Below, piece by piece: positions 56,885 to 64,000 of a stretch of DNA of 64,000 nucleotides; the first letter of the stretch is position 1, and every line of letters begins with the position of its first letter. A program made the translations under genes and the position numbers. The notes beneath the pieces were generated by a model. The model was not told the DNA's origin and did not search any database. It saw nothing but the letters and a program-made list of their open reading frames with translations. The stretch is taken from NCBI RefSeq assembly GCF_001691555.1, contig NZ_MAYN01000008.1:1134617-1198616 (forward strand). Reading direction: 5' to 3'. Source of the stretch: Pantoea eucrina. GTDB lineage: Bacteria; Pseudomonadota; Gammaproteobacteria; Enterobacterales; Enterobacteriaceae.

Positions 56885-57868
56885 GTGAACGTCATCGAAG
56901 GGAAAGCATTACAGGTATCAGATGCCATTATTGCCTGTCAGTTTGATGGCAAAGGTGGCGTTATCGCTATTGAAGATAACGACATTATTCATTGCGAGCG
57001 CCACTGCTGGCTGCATCTTAATTACGCGCAGCGTCAGAGCGCAGAGTGGCTGCAGAACACGCCGCTGATCCCGGACGCCGTGCGCGATGCGCTGGCAGGT
57101 GACAGCATGCGGCCACGCGTTACACGGCTTGGCGACGGGTTTATGATTGTGCTGCGCAGCGTTAACCACAACGCCGATTCGCGTCCCGATCAGCTGGTGG
57201 CGATGCGCGTATTCATTAATGACAAACTGATCGTCTCTACGCGCCGTCGTAAAGTCAACGCGATAGATGAGGTGCTCAATGAGCTGCAGCATGGCAATGG
57301 TCCGGTAGATGGCGGCAGCTGGCTGGTGGATGTCTGCGACGCGCTGACCGATCACGCCAGCGAATTTATTGAAGATATGCATGACAAAATCATTGAGCTG
57401 GAAGATGCGTTGATGGATCAGCAGGTACCGGCCCGGGGCGAACTGGCGCTGCTGCGCAAGCAGCTGATCGTCATGCGACGCTATATGGCACCGCAGCGCG
57501 ACGTCTATGCGCGACTGGCAAGTGAGAAACTTCCGTGGATGAGCGATGACGACCGGCGTCGCATGCAGGATGTGGCGGACCGTCTGGGGCGCGGGCTGGA
57601 CGATCTCAACGCAGGCGTCGCGCGCACCGGCATTCTGGCAGATGAGGTGGCTTCGCTGCTGGCGGAGTCAATGAACCGCCGGACTTATACCATGTCGCTG
57701 ATGGCGATGATTTTTCTGCCAGCGACCTTTCTTACCGGGCTGTTTGGCGTCAACCTGGGGGGTATTCCGGGCGGCAACTGGCAGCACGGTTTTCTGCTGT
57801 TTTGTCTGATCCTGCTGCTGATGGTGGGTGGCGTGGCGGTATGGCTGAAAAAACGCAACTGGCTGTAG
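56885..57868 (+). CDS. zntB: ZntB, zinc transporter
   Basis: 327 residues, same as E. coli. CorA/MIT superfamily: a large cytoplasmic domain, then two C-terminal spans with the pore motif GVN ([11 protein letters not shown]) in place of the GMN of CorA. Zn2+ transport, reported as proton-driven. The start is GTG 56885 after GGAGTGGGGAC. Confidence 0.96.
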   Translation: MNVIEGKALQVSDAIIACQFDGKGGVIAIEDNDIIHCERHCWLHLNYAQRQSAEWLQNTPLIPDAVRDALAGDSMRPRVTRLGDGFMIVLRSVNHNADSRPDQLVAMRVFINDKLIVSTRRRKVNAIDEVLNELQHGNGPVDGGSWLVDVCDALTDHASEFIEDMHDKIIELEDALMDQQVPARGELALLRKQLIVMRRYMAPQRDVYARLASEKLPWMSDDDRRRMQDVADRLGRGLDDLNAGVARTGILADEVASLLAESMNRRTYTMSLMAMIFLPATFLTGLFGVNLGGIPGGNWQHGFLLFCLILLLMVGGVAVWLKKRNWL

Positions 57869-57884
57869 CAAAAGCGGGAAAAAG

Positions 57885-57898
57885 CTGATCGACATCAA
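57885..57898 (+). promoter_or_regulatory. FNR box of fnrS
   Basis: CTGAT-CGAC-ATCAA matches TTGAT-N4-ATCAA in nine of ten bases. Its centre is about 42 bases before the FnrS 5' end, the class II activator position. Confidence 0.85.
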
Positions 57899-57933
57899 TT
57901 CACCTCACAGAAAATCGCGGCACACTCTCTTTC

Positions 57934-58053
57934 GCAGGTGAATGCAACGTCAGGCGATGGGCGTTGTACTCCATATTGTCTTACTTCCTGTTTGTGAATA
58001 ACTGCATAGCGCAGTTAATTCCTCTGACACCGGCCTTCGGGCCGGTTTTTTTT
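57934..58053 (+). ncRNA. fnrS: FnrS small RNA
   Basis: About 120 bases starting GCAGGTGAATGCAACGTC, continuing GGCGATGGGCGTTG, CTCCATATTGTCTTACTTCC and AACTGCATAGC: nearly the E. coli FnrS sequence, with both seed regions. It ends in ACCGGCC-TTCG-GGCCGGT and eight T. FnrS is made without oxygen under FNR and switches off aerobic enzymes (sodB, maeA and others) with Hfq. Synteny with zntB is as in E. coli. Confidence 0.96.
58029..58053 (+). terminator. fnrS terminator
   Basis: ACCGGCC-TTCG-GGCCGGT with a long T-run. Confidence 0.95.
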
Positions 58054-58115
58054 ATACTGGCTTGTTCAGCAAAGCTTTCCTACGCTTACAGTACGTTCCG
58101 CTACAGGAGAAAGCG

Positions 58116-58262
58116 ATGCAAGCTATCCACGCCAGTGAACCGATCCCAACCGACCCGGTGCCCATTCCGGAGCCTGTTCCGCAACCGCAGCCCATTCCGG
58201 AGCCGGAGCCGCCGCACGATCCTGACGTTCCCCCCATCAGCGATCCGCCGCCGCATCAATAA
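58116..58262 (+). CDS. 48-residue proline-rich peptide
   Basis: MQAIHASEPIPTDPVPIPEP... with 19 prolines in 48 residues and a PEP/PQP repeat; acidic, no signal peptide, no hydrophobic segment. At DNA level GCCCATTCCGGAGCC occurs twice (about 58160 and 58190), so the repeat grew by duplication. AGGAGA lies five bases before the ATG and terminators stand on both sides, so it is its own small unit. The proline pattern recalls the TonB linker. Function unknown. Confidence 0.72.
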   Translation: MQAIHASEPIPTDPVPIPEPVPQPQPIPEPEPPHDPDVPPISDPPPHQ

Positions 58263-58297
58263 AAAAAGGCGCGTCCCCCCGGGGATGCGCCTTTTTA
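58263..58297. terminator. Bidirectional terminator
   Basis: GGCGCGTCCC/GGGATGCGCC with A-run left and T-run right, between the proline-rich gene and the convergent ttcA. Confidence 0.88.
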
Positions 58298-58310
58298 TTT
58301 TTTAGCAGAA

Positions 58311-59246
58311 CTACTTAATCTCTAATACATCCAGTCGCAGTTCCGCAGGGGCTGCTGCATCCTCTTCCGGCTGCCAGCCTGCCGGCTGCACCGGCAGCGT
58401 CTCGCGATCAAAGCCGATATCGCCACCATCAACCACCTCATCACCATGGCGGATGCCTTTGAAATCGAACAGGCTGATATCTGCCATATGCGACGGCACA
58501 ATGTTCTGCATCGCGCTGAACATGGTTTCAATACGACCCGGAAACCGTTTGTCCCAGTCGCGTAGCATATCAGCCACCACCTGACGCTGCAGGTTGGGCT
58601 GAGAGCCGCACAGGTTGCAGGGGATGATCGGGTACTGGCGCGCTTCAGCAAAGCGAATAATGTCTTTTTCGCGACAGTAGGCGAGAGGGCGAATCACAAT
58701 ATGCTTGCCATCATCGCTCATCAGCTTGGGCGGCATGCCTTTCATTTTGCCGCCGTAGAACATATTGAGAAACAGCGTCTGCAGAATATCGTCGCGATGA
58801 TGCCCGAGCGCTATTTTAGTACAGCCCAGTTCGCTGGCGGTACGATAGAGAATACCGCGGCGCAGGCGCGAGCAGAGTGAGCAGGTGGTTTTGCCTTCCG
58901 GGATCTTCTCTTTAACAATGGAGTAAGTATCTTCGGTGACAATTTTATACTCAACGCCCAGCGTCTCAAGGTAAGCGGGCAGAATATGCGCCGGAAAGCC
59001 GGGCTGCTTCTGATCGAGATTGACCGCCACCAGCGAAAAATTCACTGGCGCACTCTGCTGCAGATTGCGCAGGATCTCCAGCATGGTATAGCTGTCTTTA
59101 CCGCCTGAAAGACATACCATGATGCGGTCGCCTTCCTCAATCATGTTGAAGTCAGCAATCGCTTCGCCGACATTGCGGCGCAGGCGCTTCTGCAGTTTAT
59201 TTAAGTTGTATTGCTCTTTTTTGGTTACGTCTTGATTTTCTGACAT
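58311..59246 (-). CDS. ttcA: tRNA 2-thiocytidine(32) synthetase
   Basis: 311 residues, as in E. coli. PP-loop SGGKDSYTM near 47-55 binds ATP. Two CxxC motifs (CSLC near 122 and CNLC near 213) hold the [4Fe-4S] cluster. It thiolates C32 of some tRNAs. ATG 59246 gives the family start; the longer open frame to 59393 is not conserved. The ribosome site is weak (GTGAAAATA). Confidence 0.95.
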   Translation of the reverse strand: MSENQDVTKKEQYNLNKLQKRLRRNVGEAIADFNMIEEGDRIMVCLSGGKDSYTMLEILRNLQQSAPVNFSLVAVNLDQKQPGFPAHILPAYLETLGVEYKIVTEDTYSIVKEKIPEGKTTCSLCSRLRRGILYRTASELGCTKIALGHHRDDILQTLFLNMFYGGKMKGMPPKLMSDDGKHIVIRPLAYCREKDIIRFAEARQYPIIPCNLCGSQPNLQRQVVADMLRDWDKRFPGRIETMFSAMQNIVPSHMADISLFDFKGIRHGDEVVDGGDIGFDRETLPVQPAGWQPEEDAAAPAELRLDVLEIK

Positions 59247-59426
59247 TATTTTCACGCTTGAGAGTGCCGGCGAACAGAACAGGCGACTGAAATCCGCATC
59301 GGCGGTCATAAACCTGTAGTTATGGGTGCGTATGGTACGGATTGCGCGCGCGAATACCAGCCTCGCGTGAGCGCTTTTCTTCGGTTGCCGCATCCGTGGC
59401 TAATTTATCGTCCTGAATCGGCGCCT

Positions 59427-60083
59427 CTACACCATCTCCAGTGACTGGACGCCTTTAATATCCATGACTTTCTCATACAGGCTGTGGCGCGGTGACCGGC
59501 GGGAGAGCGTGACTTCCACGCTGAGTTCACACAGGCCGCTCTCTTCATCACGATTAACCACCGCAATATGCCCGTAGCGGATCCCTTCGCGTTGCAGCAC
59601 CAGCAAAACCAGCGGGACGCTTTTGGCCTTCAGATGCACAATCAGCGTGTGATGACGGCCAATCAGCCAGTGACTGAGACGACGAAAAACCTCCAGCACC
59701 ACCAGCGCCAGCAGCGTGCCATAAATGCCAATCTCATACATGCCGCTGCCGATAACCAGACCGATAGCGGCAGTGACCCACAAACCTGCTGCGGTCGTAA
59801 GGCCTTTCACAATCTGCTTCTGAATAATGATGGTCCCGGCCCCGAGAAAGCCCATGCCGCTGACCACCTGCGCTGCGATGCGGCTGGGATCAAGGCCAAC
59901 ATGGTCGCTGTTAAGCATATCGGCAAAGCCATATTTCGAGACCAGCATAAACAGGGCGCTGCCGATCCCCACCAGAATATGGGTACGCAGACCGGCTTCT
60001 TTTGCCCGCATCTGACGCTCAAGCCCGATAAGCCCGCCAAGGATGCCGGCCAGCGCGATGCGTAACAGCATATCGGTTAACAT
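59427..60083 (-). CDS. MgtC/SapB family membrane protein
   Basis: 218 residues: four to five N-terminal spans with the MgtC signature ([36 protein letters not shown]) and a C-terminal ACT-like cytoplasmic domain. MgtC proteins inhibit the F-ATPase and help growth in low Mg2+ and macrophages; the closely related YhiD-type has no settled role. ATG 60083 follows AGAGGAC. It is not related to the sap transporter despite the family name. Confidence 0.88.
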   Translation of the reverse strand: MLTDMLLRIALAGILGGLIGLERQMRAKEAGLRTHILVGIGSALFMLVSKYGFADMLNSDHVGLDPSRIAAQVVSGMGFLGAGTIIIQKQIVKGLTTAAGLWVTAAIGLVIGSGMYEIGIYGTLLALVVLEVFRRLSHWLIGRHHTLIVHLKAKSVPLVLLVLQREGIRYGHIAVVNRDEESGLCELSVEVTLSRRSPRHSLYEKVMDIKGVQSLEMV

Positions 60084-60272
60084 AATGTCCTCTGAGCAAT
60101 TGAAATAACGCATTATTTTAGAAGATAACCGGAAAAAATCGTCTCTTCAGGATAATTCTGCTTGCAATGAAAGGTCTGAAATTTTGTAAAAAGCTATGTC
60201 CGCTCTCGATTCACAGCAGAGGCTGTCATATGCTGTGAACACTTTTCATCCCCTGTTTCCGGAGCCCGACTA

Positions 60273-60545
60273 ATGAAAGCTGCCTCTTTACTGCTGGCTG
60301 GTGCAGCACTATTGCTGTCTGCCTGCAGCAGTCCCAGTGATAACGAACCGCCGCAACAGGCGACTGCAGCCCACGTTCAGCCGCATGTGGTCATGTCCGC
60401 GATGGCAGAAAGCAGCTGCAGCGGTGCCGGAGGCACGCTGGCATTTTCCCGGCAGCTGGATGGTTCACGCGTCGGCATGTGTCAGCTGGCAAACGGTCGC
60501 CGCTGTGATGAACAGGCGCTGATGGGTGGGGCATGCGCCCGCTGA
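60273..60545 (+). CDS. DUF333 lipoprotein
   Basis: 90 residues with lipobox LLLSAC (Cys18). The C-terminal half is a DUF333 domain: C---GG-L------G----C-L--G---CDEQAL. This small Cys-paired fold occurs alone in YoaF and next to HslJ domains. In E. coli hslJ sits at this place by ldhA, but no HslJ domain is present here. CCGGAG ribosome site. Convergent with ldhA. Confidence 0.82.
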   Translation: MKAASLLLAGAALLLSACSSPSDNEPPQQATAAHVQPHVVMSAMAESSCSGAGGTLAFSRQLDGSRVGMCQLANGRRCDEQALMGGACAR

Positions 60546-60560
60546 TGCGGGCGCCACGTT

Positions 60561-61553
60561 TCAGGGCTTAACCCGGTTCGGGCACGCTTCGCCTTTATCG
60601 AGCTGCTGCAGATTACCCAGTGTGGTTTCTGAAATGGCGGTCAGGGCCTCTGCGGTCAGAAATGCCTGATGTCCGGTAAACAGCACATTGTGGCAGGCCG
60701 AGAGGCGGCGAAAAATGTCGTCCTGAATAACGTCATTTGATTTGTCTTCAAAAAACAGGTCGCGTTCATTTTCATACACGTCCATGCCCAGCGATCCTAT
60801 TTTCTGCTGTTTCAGTGCTTCAATGGCCGCCTGAGAATCGATCAGGCCACCGCGGCTGGTGTTAATGATCATCACGCCATCCTTCATTTCGCTGAACGCC
60901 TGCGCGTTAAGCATGTGATGATTTTCCGCCGTCATCGGGCAGTGCAGCGTAATAACATCCGAGCGGGAAAACAGCGTGTGCAAATCAACGTATTCTGCAC
61001 CCAGTTCAAGCGCAGCGTCGCTCGGGTAGGGATCATAGGCCAGCAGTTTCATGCCAAACCCTTTGAGGATGCGCAGCGTGGCCACACCAATTTTCCCGGT
61101 ACCGACTACGCCTGCGGTTTTATTGTGCATGTTGAAACCGGTCAGGCCATCAAGCGAAAAATTTGCGTCGCGGGTACGCTGATAAGCGCGGTGAATACGG
61201 CGGTTCAGGCTCATCATCATGCCAATCGTATGTTCCGCCACCGCTTCCGGGGAGTAGGCGGGGACGCGCACCACCTGCAGCCCCAGCTCTTCAGCAGCCT
61301 GAAGATCAACATTGTTGAATCCGGCACAGCGCAGCGCAATGTACTTCACGCCGGACGCCGCCAGCTCTTCCAGCACCGCTCTGCTGCCATCGTCATTCAC
61401 AAAAATACAGACCGCGTCACATCCGGCAGCATTTTTTGCCGTATCTTCGCTGAGTAAAAAGTCAAAGAACACCAGCTCAAATCCATAACGGGCATTGACC
61501 TGCTCAAAGTATTTCTGGTCATAGTGTTTGGTGCTGTAAACCGCAACTTTCAT
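60561..61553 (-). CDS. ldhA: D-lactate dehydrogenase, fermentative
   Basis: 330 residues. The D-2-hydroxyacid dehydrogenase fold has the NAD motif GTGKIG near 152-157 and catalytic Arg in NTSRGG, Glu in DVYENERD and His in FTGHQAF. It reduces pyruvate to D-lactate in anaerobic or acid conditions. ATG 61553 with AGGAG is the start; the open frame to 61628 is not conserved. Confidence 0.96.
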   Translation of the reverse strand: MKVAVYSTKHYDQKYFEQVNARYGFELVFFDFLLSEDTAKNAAGCDAVCIFVNDDGSRAVLEELAASGVKYIALRCAGFNNVDLQAAEELGLQVVRVPAYSPEAVAEHTIGMMMSLNRRIHRAYQRTRDANFSLDGLTGFNMHNKTAGVVGTGKIGVATLRILKGFGMKLLAYDPYPSDAALELGAEYVDLHTLFSRSDVITLHCPMTAENHHMLNAQAFSEMKDGVMIINTSRGGLIDSQAAIEALKQQKIGSLGMDVYENERDLFFEDKSNDVIQDDIFRRLSACHNVLFTGHQAFLTAEALTAISETTLGNLQQLDKGEACPNRVKP

Positions 61554-61717
61554 TGTTTCGCTCCTGAAAAATGCCATGTCGGTATCATCAAAGGATAACG
61601 GTTTCTGCGCGACTTTGCTTTTCTTCACGCAGCAGGCCAGGCTAACACCTTCATTTGCGGATGATTACGTGCCATCATTTCTGCAGGAATATGCCAACAA
61701 CAGGATAGTTACCCGCC

Positions 61718-64000
61718 ATGACGCGTGGCCTCCGCCGACTACTTGCCGCCTTGCTGGCGCTGATTCTGCTACTGCTGGGCCTGCTGCTGACGCTGACGCA
61801 GTGGCTGCCGCGGCTGGCCGGCATCTGGCTGCCGGATGGAACGCGCATCGAAATTACTGGCAGACCTGGCTGGCATCAGGGCGCAGTGACGTTGCCGCAG
61901 CTGCGTTATCTCACGGGCGATTGTCCACTGGCTGAGATTGAGCAGGTGGCGCTGGGACGCTCACAGCAGCGCTGGCAGCTGAGTGCGCAGCGCGTCACGC
62001 TCAGCAGCACCTGCTGGCAGGCGCTGCCGCCGCAGCCGGCTTCAGCCGTTCCGCGCTCGCTGGCGGAATGGCAGCAGCGTTTACCGGGTGCTGATGTGCA
62101 TATCGGCAGACTGGCCGTGCTGCCGTGGCAACACTACGCGGGTGAACTTGATCTTACGCTCTCACCTGAACAGCAGCGGCTGCGCTATCGGGGCGATAAC
62201 CTCAGCCTGACCGCACAATTACAGGGCCAGACGCTAACGGTAGACTCATTAAAGTTACAACATACATTGCTATCGCAGCCACTGACGCTGCATGGCAGCC
62301 TCATGCTGCCCGCGTTTGCTGATGGCTTACCAGAAACCGGCGCTCTGCAGAGTGAGCTGCGCGTGGCGCAGTGGCCTGAACCTCTGACGCTGAATCTGCA
62401 ATGGCAGCAGCAGCAGGGCACGCTGATTGTTAAGGAGCAGGGCGATGAAATGCCGCTGCTGCAGCTTCCCTGGCAGAGCGATCGCGATACGTTTCGTATC
62501 ACTGCCGGACGCTGGCGCTGGCCTCTTGCCAGCCAGACGCTGTCAGGCGGTGTGTCGCTGGCGCTGAAGGGCTGGCAACAGGGAATGGATAACCTGCGCG
62601 TGGAAGGACGACTGAATCTGCTGACGCAGGGACGCGGCGGTAAAGGCAACGTGGTGCTGAGCGTGGGGCCGGGTCCGCTTCACTTAACGGATAATGCGCT
62701 GCCGCTGCGTATTACCGGTGAGAGCAAGTTTGCTGATCTGCAGCTCTATGGCAGCCTGCCTGGCGAGCTGCGTGGCGCACTCAGCACGCCCCGCGTGACG
62801 TTCCGGCCCGGCGCACTGCTGCGTCTGCGTGGCCAGCTGCTGGATATACTTGAGGTTGATGAGGCGCGCTGGCCGCTGGCGGGCGTCTCGCTCTCGTCAC
62901 AGGGTATCGATGGCCGGCTGCAGGCGATCCTGACAGCCCATAATTATCGCTACGGTCACTTTACGCTGCACCTGGATGGCCAGGCGGCAGCCTTCTGGCC
63001 AGATCGCGGCAGCTGGCGCTGGCGCTACTGGGGCGACGGTAAACTGCAGCCGCTTAATGCCAACTGGGATGTGAAAGGAACCGGCAGCTGGCTGGATAAA
63101 CGCATTACGCTGGATACGCTGAATACCGGCCTGGATCAGCTGTCCTGGGAAGCGGTACAGGTTGACCAGCCGCGTCTGCAGCTCACTGCGCCGCTGCGCT
63201 GGCAGCGGGATAACACGCAGCCCGGATTGACGGGCAGTTTTCGCCTTGATGCGGGTCAAACTCACTTCAGCTACGGCGGCTGGCTGCCACCCGCAGGGCT
63301 GACGTTTGATGTGAAAGGCCGCGATCCGGGGCAGTTTTTATGGCGCGGTGAACTGCGCGCTGAAGATATCGGTCCGCTGCGCGTACACGGGCGCTGGGAT
63401 GGGGAGCGGTTACGCGGAGAAGCCTGGTGGCCGGCCCAATCGCTGCGTGTGTTTCAGCCGCTGCTCAGCAGCGATCTGAAGATGCGTATTAAGCGCGGTG
63501 AGCTGCGGGCGCAGATGGCGTTTTCAGCCGGGGCGGGACAGACGTTTCAGGCGGGCGGCTTTTTTGCTGTTCAGCAGGGCAGCCTGCAGCTGCCGGACAG
63601 TGACATCAACGGCATCGATTTTGCGCTGCCGTTTCGTTATCGCGCTCAGCAGTGGCAGCTGGGACGACGCGGACCGGTTTCACTGCGTATCCGTGAGGTT
63701 AACAACCAGTTTGCGCTGCAAAATATCACGGCCGATCTGCAGGGCTACTATCCGTGGCAGGAGAAAACGCCGCTCACCCTGAGTAATGTGACGCTCGATT
63801 TACTCGGCGGGCACGTCAGTATGCCGGTGCTACGTATGCCGCAGCGGGAGGCCGCCATAATCGCGCTGCGCCAGATCGATCTCAGCCGGCTGGTGACAGC
63901 ACTGAAGCCCAAACAGTTTGCCATGTCGGGTAAGGTCAACGGTGAGCTGCCGCTATGGCTCACTAATCCGCAGTGGCTAATCAGGAATGGCTGGATTGCT
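61718..64000 (+). CDS. ydbH: YdbH, AsmA-like envelope protein (5' part)
   Basis: 761 codons, open to the right edge. An N-terminal membrane anchor (about 8-30) is followed by a long beta-taco (AsmA-like) periplasmic region. With YhdP and TamB, YdbH carries phospholipids to the outer membrane, working with the lipoprotein YnbE. Many stretches match E. coli (AGIWLPDGTRI, LRYLTGDCPLA, RYWGDGK, GRWDGERLRGEAWWP). ATG 61718 follows CAGGA at a rather long distance of 12 bases. ynbE should follow outside. Confidence 0.93.
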   Translation, partial: MTRGLRRLLAALLALILLLLGLLLTLTQWLPRLAGIWLPDGTRIEITGRPGWHQGAVTLPQLRYLTGDCPLAEIEQVALGRSQQRWQLSAQRVTLSSTCWQALPPQPASAVPRSLAEWQQRLPGADVHIGRLAVLPWQHYAGELDLTLSPEQQRLRYRGDNLSLTAQLQGQTLTVDSLKLQHTLLSQPLTLHGSLMLPAFADGLPETGALQSELRVAQWPEPLTLNLQWQQQQGTLIVKEQGDEMPLLQLPWQSDRDTFRITAGRWRWPLASQTLSGGVSLALKGWQQGMDNLRVEGRLNLLTQGRGGKGNVVLSVGPGPLHLTDNALPLRITGESKFADLQLYGSLPGELRGALSTPRVTFRPGALLRLRGQLLDILEVDEARWPLAGVSLSSQGIDGRLQAILTAHNYRYGHFTLHLDGQAAAFWPDRGSWRWRYWGDGKLQPLNANWDVKGTGSWLDKRITLDTLNTGLDQLSWEAVQVDQPRLQLTAPLRWQRDNTQPGLTGSFRLDAGQTHFSYGGWLPPAGLTFDVKGRDPGQFLWRGELRAEDIGPLRVHGRWDGERLRGEAWWPAQSLRVFQPLLSSDLKMRIKRGELRAQMAFSAGAGQTFQAGGFFAVQQGSLQLPDSDINGIDFALPFRYRAQQWQLGRRGPVSLRIREVNNQFALQNITADLQGYYPWQEKTPLTLSNVTLDLLGGHVSMPVLRMPQREAAIIALRQIDLSRLVTALKPKQFAMSGKVNGELPLWLTNPQWLIRNGWIA

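Overview
The window is chromosomal DNA of a gamma-proteobacterium of the order Enterobacterales, most likely Erwiniaceae (Pantoea or a close relative). The gene order is that of the E. coli 28-31 min region (trpE-rnm-yciO-rluB-btuR-yciK-sohB-topA-cysB-acnA-ribA-pgpB-lapAB-pyrF-yciH-osmB-pdeR-rnb-yciW-fabI-sapFDCBA-pspF-pspABCD-ycjXF-tyrR-tpx-ycjG-mpaA-mppA-zntB-fnrS-ttcA-ldhA-ydbH). Most proteins have nearly the same length as their E. coli counterparts. Several E. coli neighbours are missing (yciN, yciQ, pspE, ycjD), and the window has insertions of its own. Genus and family are inferred from synteny and remembered protein sequences, not from a search.

Layout. 1-2.2 kb: start of the trp operon with its TrpR-controlled promoter and an unusual leader peptide, divergent from rnm-yciO. 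2.2-3.7 kb: an AT-rich accessory lipoprotein protease and a long intergenic stretch. 3.7-20.1 kb: conserved housekeeping genes (pseudouridine synthase, corrinoid adenosyltransferase, topoisomerase I, CysB, aconitase A, riboflavin and LPS-assembly genes, pyrF) with three tiny genes before acnA. 20.4-24.3 kb: an orphan araD, then a convergent rpfF/rpfR(pdeR) pair, a diffusible-signal-factor synthase and its PAS-GGDEF-EAL receptor. 24.5-29 kb: a cstA-ybdD-like pyruvate/peptide uptake unit placed between pdeR and rnb.

29-37.7 kb is the accessory interval. Between rnb and yciW, which are neighbours in E. coli, lie a YdeP-like molybdenum oxidoreductase, a MalX-like PTS permease, a secreted mini-peptide, a complete but aberrant tRNA-like gene with its own promoter and terminator, and a prophage scar. 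The scar holds an Rz1 spanin fragment, a lipoprotein with a TolA domain-III fold, a broken colicin-immunity gene and a terminase small-subunit fragment. A LysR gene whose expected ATG reads ATA follows.

37.7-64 kb returns to the conserved backbone: fatty acid synthesis (fabI), the Sap peptide transporter, and the phage-shock system with its sigma-54/IHF promoter, fused in one run to ycjX-ycjF. Then come tyrR, murein-peptide recycling (ycjG, mpaA, mppA), zinc export, tRNA thiolation, fermentative lactate dehydrogenase and the start of ydbH. Two classical regulatory RNAs can be read directly: RyhB (Fur-controlled) between sapA and pspF, and FnrS (FNR-controlled) behind zntB.
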